Shown one piece after another: positions 30,238 to 38,985 of a DNA stretch of 64,000 bases. The stretch is from assembly GCA_036274895.1 (NCBI GenBank), contig DASUEU010000057.1:62001-126000 (forward strand), given 5' to 3'. A program made the position numbers and the translations under genes. The notes below the pieces were generated by a model. That model was given only the letters and a program-made list of their open reading frames with translations. It was not told where the DNA came from and ran no database searches. The stretch is from CALMKX01 sp036274895 (GTDB lineage: Bacteria; Acidobacteriota; Thermoanaerobaculia; Multivoradales; SZUA-115). How positions within the stretch are numbered: the first letter of the stretch is position 1; each line of letters begins with the position of its first letter.

Positions 30238-31484
30238 CGGCGCAGCCCATCGAGGGGGTCGGCATCGAGGCCCTGAACGTCTACTGCGGCGTGGCCGCGA
30301 TCCCGGTGCGCGCTCTCTTCGAGGGCCGGGGCCTGGACCTCGGCCGCCTGCCCAACCTGGCCATGCGCGAGCGGGCCATCGCCCTTCCCTGTGAGGATCC
30401 GGTGACCAACGCGGTCAACGCCGCCCGGCCCCTGCTCGCCGCGCTGGGGCCGGAGGTGCTGGCCACCATCGAGATCCTGATCGTGGCCAGCGAGTCCGGC
30501 ATCGACCTCTCGAAGTCGATCGCCTCCTACGTCCACGAGCACCTCGGCCTGTCGCGGCAGTGCCGCACGGTCGAGATGAAGCAGGCCTGCTACTCGGCGG
30601 TGGCGGCCCTGCAGCTCGCGGCCTCCTACGTCGCCTCGGGGGTCTCGCCCGGTGCCCGCGTGCTGGTGATCGCCGCCGACGTGTCGCTGGTCGATGCCCG
30701 CGCCGAGTACGCCGAGCCGGCCATGGGCACCGGCGCGGCGGCCCTGCTGGTGAGCGACCGGCCGCGCGTGCTGCGCCTCGACCTGGGCGCCTTCGGCCTG
30801 TGCAGCTTCGAGACCATGGACTCGGCGCGGCCGACGCCGCAGCTCGACGTGGCCGACGTGGACGGCTCCCTCTTCGCCTACCTCGACTGCCTGAGCGCGA
30901 GCTTCGCCGACTACTGCCGGCGGGTCGAAGGCGCGGACTTCGTCTCGACCTTCGACTTCCTGGCCTTCCACACCCCCTTCGCCGGCCTGGTCAAGGCGGC
31001 TCACCGGAAGATGATGCGCGAGCTCTCCGGGGCCTCGCCCGAGGCGGTCGCCGCCGACTTCGCGGGCCGGGTCGAGCCCTCCCTCGTCTATCCCAGCGTG
31101 GTCGGCAACCTCTGCGCCGGATCGGTCTTCCTCGCCCTGGCGAGCCTGATCGAGACCGCCCGGCCCGAGCGAGCGGCGAGGGTGGGCCTGTTCTCCTACG
31201 GCTCGGGCTGCGCCTCGGAGTTTTTGAGCGGGGTGGTCGGCCCGGAGGCCGTGGCGGCCCTGGCGCCGCTGGCGATCGGCGAGCGCCTGGCCGGGCGCGT
31301 GGCCCTCTCCTTCGCCGACTACGGCGAGCTGCTGGCGGCCAACCTCTGCTGCCTGGTTCCGGAGCGGGAGCGGCGCGTCGAGCTCGGCCCCTCGCTCGAG
31401 CTGCTCGAGCGGCTGGGCGAGCGCCCCGAGCTGCTGGTGCTCACCGAGATCCGCGATTTCCACCGCAAGTACCGCTGGGCCTGA
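30234..31484 (+). CDS. HMG-CoA synthase homologue for polyketide beta-branching (HCS), 416 aa
   Basis: The GTG start overlaps the upstream ACP stop by 4 bp. Whole-length similarity to LnmM/PksG-type synthases: GIEALNVYCGVAAI at the start, then PCEDPVTNAVNAARP, nucleophilic Cys in EMKQACYSAVAAL, catalytic His in FLAFHTPFAGLVKAAH, and FSYGSGCASEFLSG near the end. It would condense the donor acyl-ACP with the beta-ketone on a module ACP to give a branched 3-hydroxy-3-alkylglutaryl type intermediate, later dehydrated and decarboxylated by ECH enzymes. It is the only HCS in the window although two donor ACPs flank it. Confidence 0.93.
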   Translation: MTAQPIEGVGIEALNVYCGVAAIPVRALFEGRGLDLGRLPNLAMRERAIALPCEDPVTNAVNAARPLLAALGPEVLATIEILIVASESGIDLSKSIASYVHEHLGLSRQCRTVEMKQACYSAVAALQLAASYVASGVSPGARVLVIAADVSLVDARAEYAEPAMGTGAAALLVSDRPRVLRLDLGAFGLCSFETMDSARPTPQLDVADVDGSLFAYLDCLSASFADYCRRVEGADFVSTFDFLAFHTPFAGLVKAAHRKMMRELSGASPEAVAADFAGRVEPSLVYPSVVGNLCAGSVFLALASLIETARPERAARVGLFSYGSGCASEFLSGVVGPEAVAALAPLAIGERLAGRVALSFADYGELLAANLCCLVPERERRVELGPSLELLERLGERPELLVLTEIRDFHRKYRWA

Positions 31485-31502
31485 CCCGGGCGAGGAGGAC
31501 GG

Positions 31503-31742
31503 ATGCACGAAGAACAGTGGCTGGCAGTGATCGACAAGCACGTGGCGACGGTGGCGCCGGAGCTCGCCGGGGGACTCTCCACCCTGGACTGCTCGCTCGC
31601 CGACCTGGGCCTCAACAGCATCGACCGCGCCGAGGTGACGACCCTGCTGATGGAGGAGTTCGGGGTGGCCCCGCCGATCCACGAGCTGGGCGGGGTGAGC
31701 GACCTGCGCTCGCTGGTCACCCTGCTCGGCCGCTACCTGTGA
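31503..31742 (+). CDS. Second discrete acyl carrier protein, 79 aa
   Basis: A second free ACP with LADLGLNSIDRAEVTTLL; the attachment Ser follows Asn rather than Asp. It has its own good ribosome site (GAGGAGG, 5 nt before the ATG). It is separated from the HCS gene by 18 bp and from the following KS decarboxylase by 10 bp. In bacillaene, mupirocin and similar systems a free ACP next to a KS decarboxylase carries malonyl that is decarboxylated to the acetyl donor. That pairing is the likely role here and differs from the LnmL-like ACP upstream. Confidence 0.88.
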   Translation: MHEEQWLAVIDKHVATVAPELAGGLSTLDCSLADLGLNSIDRAEVTTLLMEEFGVAPPIHELGGVSDLRSLVTLLGRYL

Positions 31743-31752
31743 GGAGAGCCGG

Positions 31753-32988
31753 GTGGCCGACGCGGTGGTGATCACCGGCCTGGGGGTGGTCTCGGCGGTG
31801 GGAGTCGGTCTCGACGCCTTCCGCGCCGCCCTCGAGTCCGGGCACTCGGCGCTCGCGGGCGCCGGCGCTCCGGCGGAGGTCGAGCTGGGGGGCTTCGACC
31901 TGGAAGCGGCGATGGCGGCGCGGCCTGCGGGCAGCGAGCCGCTGCGCGCCCGGGTGCAGCGCCTGGGCCGGCGGGGGCCGCCGGGCGTGCGGCTGGCCCT
32001 GGCGGCAGCCCTCGAGGCCTGGGAGGGGGCCGGCCTCGACACCTCTCGGCCGGCGCCCGAGGAGGCCAGCCTGGTGGTGGCGGGCAACAACCTCCACGGC
32101 CGCCTCGGCTGGGAGCAGCGGGCGAGCTGGGAGAGGAACCCGGCCTTCGTCTCGCCACGCCTGGCCCTCCAGTTCCAGGACACCGACCTGGTCGGGGTGC
32201 TGAGCGAGGCATTGGAGCTGCGCGGCGAGGGCTCGACCGTCGGCGGCGCTTCGGCGAGCGGCAACCTGGCCCTGCTCCACGGCCGCCGGCTGCTGGCCGC
32301 GGGCGACGCTCGCGTCTGCCTGGTGGTGGGCCCGATGAGCGATCTCTCGCCGCTCGAGAAGCAGAGCTTCCGCAACCTCGGGGCGATGACCGAGCCGGGG
32401 GAGTGCCGGCCCTTCGACCGCGCCAGCCGAGGCTTCGCCTACGGCCAGGGCACCGCCGCCGTGGTGCTGGAGCCGGAGGCTGCGGCCCTGCGCCGCGGTG
32501 CCCGGGTCCTCGCCGAGCTCGCCGCCGGCGCCCTGGCCCTCGACGGCCGGGCCCTGGCCGACCCCACCGTGGCGGGTGAGGTGCGGGTGATGCGAGAAGC
32601 CCTGCGCCGGGCCGGCCGCTCGGCGGCCGAGGTCTCCTACGTCAATGCCCACGGCACCGGCTCGCCGCTCGGCGACGCGGTGGAGGCGCGCGCCCTCGCC
32701 GAGGTCTTCGCCGGTGTGCAGCCCGGTCCCTGGATCAACAGCACCAAGGCCCTGACCGGGCACTGCCTCTCCGCCGCCGGCGTCATCGAGGCGGTGGCCA
32801 CGGTGCTCGCCCTGCGAGATGGCCGGGTCCACGCGAACCCCGGCCTCAGGGAGCCGATCGAGCCACGGCTGCGCTTCGTCGGTCGCCGCGCCGAGCAGGG
32901 GGAGCTGCGCCTGGCGCTGTCGAACGGCTTCGGTTTCGGCGGCATCAACAGTTCGCTCGTGCTGGCGAGGAGATCCTCGGCATCCTGA
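31753..32988 (+). CDS. Ketosynthase-like decarboxylase (Cys to Ser), 411 aa
   Basis: A FabF/KAS-type fold with the active-site Cys replaced by Ser in GGASASGN. Both histidine motifs are kept (NAHGTGSPLGD and TKALTGHCLSAAG). Known: KS homologues with Ser at this position in beta-branching sets (PksF, MupG, TaK type) decarboxylate malonyl-ACP to acetyl-ACP. A GTG start is chosen because it follows GAGGAG at 31741 and gives the standard MADAVVITGLGVVSAVG beginning. It is the last gene of the cluster; no clear intrinsic terminator follows. Confidence 0.9.
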   Translation: MADAVVITGLGVVSAVGVGLDAFRAALESGHSALAGAGAPAEVELGGFDLEAAMAARPAGSEPLRARVQRLGRRGPPGVRLALAAALEAWEGAGLDTSRPAPEEASLVVAGNNLHGRLGWEQRASWERNPAFVSPRLALQFQDTDLVGVLSEALELRGEGSTVGGASASGNLALLHGRRLLAAGDARVCLVVGPMSDLSPLEKQSFRNLGAMTEPGECRPFDRASRGFAYGQGTAAVVLEPEAAALRRGARVLAELAAGALALDGRALADPTVAGEVRVMREALRRAGRSAAEVSYVNAHGTGSPLGDAVEARALAEVFAGVQPGPWINSTKALTGHCLSAAGVIEAVATVLALRDGRVHANPGLREPIEPRLRFVGRRAEQGELRLALSNGFGFGGINSSLVLARRSSAS

Positions 32989-33099
32989 GCACTATTGAGC
33001 AGACCGTTTCCCCGCGCTCCGGTACAACTCCACCAGACGCAACGTTGCCATTTCCGATGCTCCACGAGATCGATCGCTGAGGATCGAGTGGCATTGCGC

Positions 33100-33117
33100 G
33101 TGGTCCCGCGGGGCCAC
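33100..33117. repeat. Near-perfect 18-bp palindrome upstream of the secreted-protein gene
   Basis: In the 160-bp gap between the biosynthetic cluster and the next gene, GTGGTCCCGCGGGGCCAC reads nearly the same on both strands. It lies 32-49 bp before the GTG at 33149. It could be an operator or an RNA hairpin in the leader; there is no T-run after it, so it is not a standard terminator. Confidence 0.35.
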
Positions 33118-33148
33118 TTCAACCACGGAACGAAAAGGAGAGCACACC

Positions 33149-33787
33149 GTGAGCAAGTCGAAAGTTCTTGGTCTGATGGCCTTCGCGCTCCTCTTGACGG
33201 CGGCAACGGCACAGGCGCAGCTCCTGGGCAAGGAGGCCCAGCTCTTCGTGCCCATCAAGTCCCTCGGCTCGGACGCCCACTACCAGGACCACGAGCGGTT
33301 CGCCATCGGCGACGCGGTGACTCCGGAAGGCGCGCTGAGCGAAGGCATGATCCTGGGCCCGACCCGGGCCGGCAGCACCGTGTTGGGTGGACCGGGCGGC
33401 CGCTGGTTCGCCGGGGGCAAGGCGCTGGTGATCGTCAACGGCAGGGCCTCGATCCAGACCACCGGCAGCAAGATCGACGACATCCCGGCCGGCTCGGGCT
33501 ATTCCGCGACCTTCAAGATCCCGGTCTCCGAGATCCAGTTCGAGGTGGTCGCCGGCTCGGAGCTGGACATCGAGGTCCAGGGCCTCTACATGCGGCGCCC
33601 GCTGGCAGCTCCGCAGGTCTTCCACGTCAACCCCGGCAGCAACCTGTTCAAGTTCGGCACCAACGGCGTGTTCTGGGACACCATCCAGATCCGGTCCGTC
33701 AAGGACAGCGCAGGCTGGGGTCTGGACAACATCGGGGTCGGCGGCGTGATGCTGGCGCGCCCGGTGGTGTGCCGGGAAGTGAACTGA
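33149..33787 (+). CDS. Secreted protein of unknown function, 212 aa
   Basis: GTG start 8 nt after AAGGAG. Residues 1-23 are a Sec signal peptide (basic start, LMAFALLLTAATA core, cleavage near AQAQ). The rest is a soluble beta-rich domain with no motif I recognise; it has many Gly and aromatic residues and a single Cys near the C terminus. It is outside the biosynthetic operon and has its own leader. Function unknown. Confidence 0.8.
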   Translation: MSKSKVLGLMAFALLLTAATAQAQLLGKEAQLFVPIKSLGSDAHYQDHERFAIGDAVTPEGALSEGMILGPTRAGSTVLGGPGGRWFAGGKALVIVNGRASIQTTGSKIDDIPAGSGYSATFKIPVSEIQFEVVAGSELDIEVQGLYMRRPLAAPQVFHVNPGSNLFKFGTNGVFWDTIQIRSVKDSAGWGLDNIGVGGVMLARPVVCREVN

Positions 33788-33817
33788 CGCCGCTGCTCCC
33801 GCCTCCCGCTGCCGACC

Positions 33818-35116
33818 ATGCGTGCCTCCCGCTTCCCGTGCCGCCACGCCCTCGCGCCTGGCCTGCTCTTCGCCCTCGGCCTGTTCGTCTGGCTCGGCGG
33901 GACGGGGCTGGCGCGGGAAGCCAGCGAGGGCTGGCTGCAGTGGGGCGGGCCCACGCATGACTTTCACGCCCCGGGCTCGGGACTCGCGGCGGACTGGGGG
34001 GGCGAGGGTCCACCCGTCCTGTGGTCCCGCGAGCTCGGTGAGGGCTACTCCTCGGTGCTCTTCGAGGATGGCCGGCTCTACACCCTCTACCGTGCCGCCG
34101 AGCGCGAGGTGGTGGCCTGCCTCGACAGCCGACATGGCCACACGGTGTGGGAGCACGCCTACGCCTCGCGACCCCAGCCGGGCCACGTCGACGAGCATGG
34201 CCGCGGCCCCCGAGCCACGCCGCTTCTGGCCGGCGAGCGCCTGTTCACGATCGGCGTCGCCGGCATCTTGCACGCCTTCGACAAGCACACCGGCCGACTG
34301 CTGTGGTCCCGCGACCTGTGGGGCCCGGAGCTCGGGGGCAACCTGCTGCTCCATGGCTACTCGTCGAGCCCGATCGCCTACCGCGATTGGGTGATCGTCC
34401 TGGTCGGAGGCAAGGAGGCGAGCATCGTCGCCCTGCGGCAGAGCGACGGCAGCATCGTCTGGAAGGCGCAGAGCTTCGAGAACAGCTATTCGACGCCCCA
34501 ACTGCTCGAGGTCGACGGCGAGCTGCAGCTGGTCGCCCTGATGGCCGCCGACGTGGTGGGGCTCAATCCGGACAACGGCGAGCTCGCGTGGAGCTACCCG
34601 GTGGCCAACCACTTCGCCCAGAACATCACCATGCCCACCCTGGTCGATGGCCGCTACCTCTTCGTCTCGGCCTATCAGGTGGGCAGTGTGGGGCTGAAGC
34701 TCACTCGCCAGGCCGACGGCTCGACGGCGGTGGAGAAGATCTGGTCGACACTCAAGATCCAGCTCTACCACGCCACCACGGTGCGCGACGGCGACTGGGT
34801 CTACGGCTCGACCGGCTTGCGCGCGCCGGCTTTCCTGGCCGCCGTCAACGTCAAGAGCGGCGAGATCGGCTGGCGAGAGCGGGGCTTTTCCAAGGCAAAC
34901 TGCGTGATGGCCGACGGCAAGCTCTTCATCCTCGACGAGGACGGCACCCTCGCCATGGCCACGGCGACGCCCCAGGGCCTGACCGTGCTCGCCTCGGCGC
35001 AGGTCCTCGGCGGGGTGTCCTACACGCCGCCCACCCTGGTCGGCGGGACCCTCTTCGTGCGGGGCGGCGACCGGCTCAAGGCCCTCGACCTCGGGGGGCG
35101 GAGGGCGTCGCGATGA
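33818..35116 (+). CDS. Exported PQQ-binding-like beta-propeller protein, 432 aa
   Basis: An N-terminal signal/anchor (about residues 10-33) is followed by repeated propeller blades: WLQWGGPTHDF, then LYTLYRAAEREVVACLDSRH, LHAFDKHTGRLLWSRDL, VALRQSDGSIVWKA, VGLNPDNGELAWSY and AAVNVKSGEIGWRER. The pattern (x)-A-x-D-x-x-x-G-x-x-x-W is that of BamB/PQQ-dehydrogenase-like blades. The active-site residues of quinoprotein dehydrogenases are not apparent, so it is more likely a structural or assembly protein in the envelope. Its stop overlaps the next gene's ATG by 4 bp, suggesting one operon. Confidence 0.82.
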   Translation: MRASRFPCRHALAPGLLFALGLFVWLGGTGLAREASEGWLQWGGPTHDFHAPGSGLAADWGGEGPPVLWSRELGEGYSSVLFEDGRLYTLYRAAEREVVACLDSRHGHTVWEHAYASRPQPGHVDEHGRGPRATPLLAGERLFTIGVAGILHAFDKHTGRLLWSRDLWGPELGGNLLLHGYSSSPIAYRDWVIVLVGGKEASIVALRQSDGSIVWKAQSFENSYSTPQLLEVDGELQLVALMAADVVGLNPDNGELAWSYPVANHFAQNITMPTLVDGRYLFVSAYQVGSVGLKLTRQADGSTAVEKIWSTLKIQLYHATTVRDGDWVYGSTGLRAPAFLAAVNVKSGEIGWRERGFSKANCVMADGKLFILDEDGTLAMATATPQGLTVLASAQVLGGVSYTPPTLVGGTLFVRGGDRLKALDLGGRRASR

Positions 35117-35886
35117 AGGCCCGGGCGCTGGTGGCCGCTCTGCTGCTGGGCGCCCTGTTGGGGCCGGCCGCGGCGCCGGCCCTCGCCCAGGGGGAGGCGG
35201 CCGCCTCCACCGGCGACCGCGAGCAGGCCTTGGACGTGCTGCGCCGGGCGGCCTCGGCGCTGTCGGCCCTGTCCTCCGTGCGCTACCGGGCGCGCATCGT
35301 GCCCCGTGGCATCGGCGAGAGATTCTGGCCGGCGGCCGAGGGAGTGGCGGTGCTCTCGGGATGGGACGCCGCCCTCCACCGCCCGGCGAGGTTCTTCTTC
35401 GACCTCGAGACCCGCCGCGCCGGCGCTGCCCAGGCGAGCCGGATCAGCGGCGGTGGCAACGGCGAGACCTACTTCGTGGTCGACCATGCGGCGAAGAAGA
35501 GCTACCACGACATGGACCCCCTGGTGCTGGGCTCTCACGGCCAGACCCTGGCCCGCTTCGAGATGGACGAGTTCGTGATGGAGCATCCGCTCGCCGACGA
35601 GCTCGCCGCTCGCGAGGTGAGCTATCTCGGCATCCGCGTCCGCAACGGCCGCGAGCACCACGAGATCCACGTGCAATACAGCGCCGGGCGCGGCGAGGCG
35701 ACCTGGCTGTTCGCCACGGACGACCTGCTGCCGCGTTGGCGCATCCAGAAGTTCTCGATCCCCCAGGGCGAGGGCTCGCTCGAGATCGACATCGTGGAGC
35801 TCGAGATCGACCCCGACCTGCCCGCCAGCGTCTTCGACCTGCAGCTGCCCGCGGGCTATCAGGCGGTCGACGACTTCGCGCCGTGA
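35113..35886 (+). CDS. Periplasmic DUF2092-like protein, 257 aa
   Basis: Starts at an ATG overlapping the preceding stop (4 bp). Residues 1-26 are a signal peptide ending ALAQ. The mature part resembles the DUF2092/LolA-like fold: an early helix (QALDVLRRAASALSALSSV) followed by many beta strands including YFVVDHAAKKSYHDMD and WRIQKFSI. Such proteins are thought to bind lipid or lipoprotein chains. It is co-transcribed with the propeller protein upstream; the pair may serve the envelope. Confidence 0.7.
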   Translation: MKARALVAALLLGALLGPAAAPALAQGEAAASTGDREQALDVLRRAASALSALSSVRYRARIVPRGIGERFWPAAEGVAVLSGWDAALHRPARFFFDLETRRAGAAQASRISGGGNGETYFVVDHAAKKSYHDMDPLVLGSHGQTLARFEMDEFVMEHPLADELAAREVSYLGIRVRNGREHHEIHVQYSAGRGEATWLFATDDLLPRWRIQKFSIPQGEGSLEIDIVELEIDPDLPASVFDLQLPAGYQAVDDFAP

Positions 35887-35968
35887 GCGGGGCTTCTCAC
35901 CGTACCTCCACTGATGATCTCATCGTGCTAGAGCCATCACAGCTCACAACGATCGAGAGGGGGAGCCC

Positions 35969-36373
35969 ATGAGCAGCCAGGCGGCCGGTCAGTTCGAGGT
36001 CAAGTCTTGGGAGGAGCAGGCGGCGGTGGAGCTGGCAGGGGCGAGAGCCCTGCGCCGGGCCCACGTCAAGACGGTGTTCCGGGGTGGCATCGAAGGAGAG
36101 GGCACGGTCGAGTACGTGATGATGTACCGCGACGACGGCACCGCGAGCTTCATCGGCTACGAGCTGGTGTCCGCCAAGATCGGAGAGCGCTCCGGCACCT
36201 TCGTGCTCGAGTACCGCGGCACCTTCGACCAAGGGGTCGCCCAGGCGGAGTCGCGGGTGGTTCCCGGCTCGGGCACGGGTGACCTGGTGGGCCTCGCCGG
36301 GAGCGGCCACTTCGCGGCACCGAGTCGAGAAGGTAACTTCACGCTGGACTACACCCTCGAAGCGAACGGCTGA
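35969..36373 (+). CDS. DUF3224 family protein, 134 aa
   Basis: A cytosolic-looking small barrel protein. Features that match DUF3224: AAGQFEVKSWEEQAA at the start, the invariant-looking FRGGIEGEGTVEYVMMY, the GSGTGDLVGLAGSG motif, and the final FTLDYTLEANG. The GAGGGGGAG ribosome site lies just before the ATG. Biological role is not established for the family; allene-oxide-cyclase-like folds have been proposed for relatives. Confidence 0.82.
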   Translation: MSSQAAGQFEVKSWEEQAAVELAGARALRRAHVKTVFRGGIEGEGTVEYVMMYRDDGTASFIGYELVSAKIGERSGTFVLEYRGTFDQGVAQAESRVVPGSGTGDLVGLAGSGHFAAPSREGNFTLDYTLEANG

Positions 36374-36449
36374 AGCCCCCGGCCCCGGAGCGGACCGCGA
36401 GCCCGGCCGCCCGCTTCTGCGGCGTGGTCCCACCACAGGAGGAAGCGCT

Positions 36450-38096
36450 GTGAGCGACCACGAGACGTCGAAGCCGGGTGGCCCAAGCGAGGCCGAGCCC
36501 ACGCCCGGAGTCAGCCGGCGAGCGATGCTGGGGGGGCTCTCCGGCCTGGCCCTGGCGGCCGGGCTGCCGGCCCGCGGGACGAAGCCGGCGGATGCCGCAG
36601 CCGGGGACCCTCGCCTGGCCCGGGCCTATGCGGTGCGGACGCAAGCTGCCGCGAAGCTGCTGGGCCGCGGCCCGACGCAGCATCGAGCCAACGGCGACGA
36701 GGAGCTTTACCCCGACCGCGCCGCCTGCTTCACCAAGGGCCTGCCCCACGACGAGGCCGGCCGGGTCAACCCGGACTCCTACCGGATGTACCTGCGAGCG
36801 ATCGAAACCGGTGAGCAGGAGGCTTTCCACCTCCTGCACCTCGACGCCGCGGCCCGCCTGGCCAACCCGCAGGCCGCCTGGGCCTACGACCTCATCGGGC
36901 CCGACGCCTCCCAGCCCACCGTGCCGGCCGCCCCCCGGCTCGACTCCGCCGAGCAGGCGGCCGAAATGGTCGAGCTCTACTGGCAGGCCGAGCTGCGCGA
37001 CGTGCCGTTCTCGGCCTACGGGCGGCACCCGCTGGCGCAGGCGGCGGCCTCCGAGCTCGGGGGGCTCTCCGGCTTCAGGGGCCCGCGCCGCGACGGCGTG
37101 GTCACGGCCGACACCCTGTTTCGGGGCCCCTTCGCCGGCGACCTGGTCGGGCCTTACGTCTCGCAGTTCCTCTGGCATCCCATGCCCTGGGCCTCGATCG
37201 TGGTGCGCCCCAAGACCAAGACGACGGCGCCCGGCCTCGACTACCTCGCGGACTACGGCGACTGGCTGGCCACACAGTGCGGCGGGATGAACGGCTCGAA
37301 CAACTTCGACGGCGAGGACCGCTACATCCGCACCGGCCGCGACCTCGGCGAGTACGTGCACCGTGACATCAGCTTCCAGCCCTTCCTGGGGGCGTGCCTG
37401 GTGGGCTTCCGTCTCGGCTGCGTGGTCGACAAGGCCAACCCCTACTTCCTGTCTCGCTCCGAGACCGCCTTCATCACCCACGGCGCGCCGTTCCTCTTCT
37501 ACCTGCTCGGGGTGGTCACCCAGGCGGCGCTCAAGGCCTGCTGGTACCAGAAGTGGCGGGTGCACCGGCGCCTGCGCCCGGAGGAGCTGGGTGGACGGCT
37601 GGAGGCGCACCGGCGAGGCTTGGCGGAACTGGCCGTCCACGCCGACCTCACGAGCTCGCGCTCGCTCGCCCGCGTCGTCGAGCGCACCGGCACCTCGCTC
37701 CTCACCCAGGCCTATCCCGAAGGCTGCCCCCTCCACCCGGCCTATCCCTCCGGGCACGCGGTGATCGGTGGCGCCTGCGCCACTGCCGTCAAGACTTTCC
37801 TCGACGAGAGCTATCCCATCCCCAACCCGGTGGTGGCGAGCGAGGACGGTCTCAGCCTCGAGCCCTACCGGGGCCCCGAGCTGACCGTGGGCGGCGAGCT
37901 GGACAAGCTGGCCAGCAACCTCGCCTTCGGCCGCAACTTCGCCGGCATCCATTGGCGAAGCGACGGCGCCGAGGGTCTGCGGCTGGGCGAGGAAGTCGCC
38001 ATCGCGGTGATGGAGGAGCTCGCCACCACCACCCCCGAAGCCTTCGCCGGCTACCGCCTGCGCCGCTTCGACGGGCGCGAGGTGACGATCGGCTGA
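36450..38096 (+). CDS. Tat-exported vanadium-dependent haloperoxidase-like enzyme (PAP2 superfamily), 548 aa
   Basis: The GTG start follows AGGAGG and gives a twin-arginine signal: SRRAMLGGLSGLALAAG at about 22-38. The C-terminal half has the three vanadate/phosphate pockets of the family: K and R in QKWRVHRRLRPE, the PSGHA motif, and GRNFAGIHWRSD with Arg and His. The length and arrangement match bacterial VHPO-like proteins rather than short PAP2 phosphatases. Whether it halogenates cannot be told from sequence; halide-specific residues are not well conserved across the family. It stands alone, about 3.5 kb beyond the cluster, so a link to the polyketide is possible but unsupported. Confidence 0.85.
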   Translation: MSDHETSKPGGPSEAEPTPGVSRRAMLGGLSGLALAAGLPARGTKPADAAAGDPRLARAYAVRTQAAAKLLGRGPTQHRANGDEELYPDRAACFTKGLPHDEAGRVNPDSYRMYLRAIETGEQEAFHLLHLDAAARLANPQAAWAYDLIGPDASQPTVPAAPRLDSAEQAAEMVELYWQAELRDVPFSAYGRHPLAQAAASELGGLSGFRGPRRDGVVTADTLFRGPFAGDLVGPYVSQFLWHPMPWASIVVRPKTKTTAPGLDYLADYGDWLATQCGGMNGSNNFDGEDRYIRTGRDLGEYVHRDISFQPFLGACLVGFRLGCVVDKANPYFLSRSETAFITHGAPFLFYLLGVVTQAALKACWYQKWRVHRRLRPEELGGRLEAHRRGLAELAVHADLTSSRSLARVVERTGTSLLTQAYPEGCPLHPAYPSGHAVIGGACATAVKTFLDESYPIPNPVVASEDGLSLEPYRGPELTVGGELDKLASNLAFGRNFAGIHWRSDGAEGLRLGEEVAIAVMEELATTTPEAFAGYRLRRFDGREVTIG

Positions 38097-38106
38097 TACC
38101 TGGGCG

Positions 38107-38473
38107 GTGTGGGAAGGCCTGGGCCGCCAAGGAGGCCGCTGAGGCCGGCTTCGCCGTGCTTCTGGCCTGCGCCTTCAGCTTCGAGGCCCAGATCTCGGGG
38201 GTCCGGAGCGACGGCCCCGAGGGCATCGCCTGCTGGTTCCTCGACACCGACTACAACGAAGAGAGCTTCTTCGTCCGCCACGCCTACTTCCTCGGCGCCA
38301 ACGACCCCTACAAGGCCCTCAAAACCACCCTCAAGGCCGAGATCGACGAAGAAGCCTGGTCCACCCTCAACAGCGACACCTCCCGGCCCTTCCCCAAACC
38401 CAAGAGCGGCAGAATCGCCGTCAAAGTCATCAACCACCTCGGGGACGAGGTGATGAAGGTGTTCCGGGTGTGA
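38107..38473 (+). pseudogene. C-terminal remnant of a site-specific DNA methyltransferase
   Basis: An open stretch directly after the haloperoxidase stop encodes AAEAGFAVLLACAFSFEAQ, then DTDYNEESFFVRHAYFLG, and ends with INHLGDEVMKVFRV. These are recognisable from the C terminus of large adenine-specific methyltransferases of type III-like systems. The catalytic N terminus is absent, and the join between FEAQ and ISGVRSDG seems to lack about 60 residues that separate these segments in relatives. No start codon with a ribosome site is evident. Judged a decayed fragment. Confidence 0.6.
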
Positions 38474-38575
38474 GGGGGGCACTCGCTCCTCAAGCGGAGC
38501 TGTTGCAGAGCTGGGATCGAGCCAGAGCCGGCCAGCCCCTCGAGTGGATCGCTCCCCTGGACTGAGGAGGTCTCC

Positions 38576-38826
38576 ATGGGTTTCCTACCAGCCGCAGTCC
38601 GAGCCGAATACCGAGGCGGGCACCGTATCTGGCTCGCCGTCAACGACGGAGCCGAGGGAGTCGTCGACTTCGCGAATGGCTCGAAGGCCCGGTCTTCGAG
38701 CCCTTGAAGGACTCCGGCTACTTCGCGCGCTTCTTCCTCGACGGCGGCACGGTCGCCTGGCCGAACGGTGCCGACATCGCGCCGGAGACTCTGCACGAGG
38801 CCGCTCGATCCAGCCAGGCGGTCTGA
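38576..38826 (+). pseudogene. Frameshifted DUF2442 protein
   Basis: An ATG after a GAGGAG site begins VRAEYRGGHRIWLAVNDG and reads GVVDF, then runs out of frame at about 38671. In the next frame the protein resumes EWLEGPVFEPLKDSGYFARF and finishes with WPNGADIAPETLHEAA, the standard DUF2442 end. One missing base (TTCGC for an expected TTCCGC) explains the break. DUF2442 proteins often accompany DUF4160 toxin-like partners; none is seen here. Either a real pseudogene or a single-base sequencing error. Confidence 0.7.
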
Positions 38827-38985
38827 TCCGCGCGGCGCTCCCTCTGGCCACCGCTGAGCGCGACGGCCTGGGGGCCTCGGCGGCGATGCTGTCCCAGATG
38901 TCCTCCACCAGTTGGATCCGCTCCACCACGGCCAGCTGGCGATCGTCGAGCGCTGTTTGAGCCACGGCGAGAGCATCTGGCTTAG
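38806..38985 (-). pseudogene. Frameshifted antitoxin fragment (addiction-module component family)
   Basis: On the minus strand ERIQLVEDIWDSIAAEAP is the signature of small RelB/StbD-like addiction-module proteins (usual form: L-P-x-x-E-R-x-x-L-x-x-x-L-W-x-S). Just after it the frame shifts and QAVALSGGQRERRADQ follows, equivalent to the usual LSxxQRxELDRR helix. No good start codon is in frame and the end runs into the DUF2442 remnant on the other strand. The rest of the stretch to 39143 holds no gene I can support. Confidence 0.45.

Noticed and set aside
31753..32988. Housekeeping FabF ketosynthase
   Set aside because: The active-site Cys is Ser in the GGASASGN motif and the gene sits in a beta-branching set, so a malonyl-ACP decarboxylase is the better reading.
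36450..38096. Tailoring halogenase belonging to the biosynthetic cluster
   Set aside because: Separated from the cluster by unrelated envelope-type genes with their own leaders; exported by Tat, whereas the synthase is cytosolic. Kept only as a low-interest possibility.
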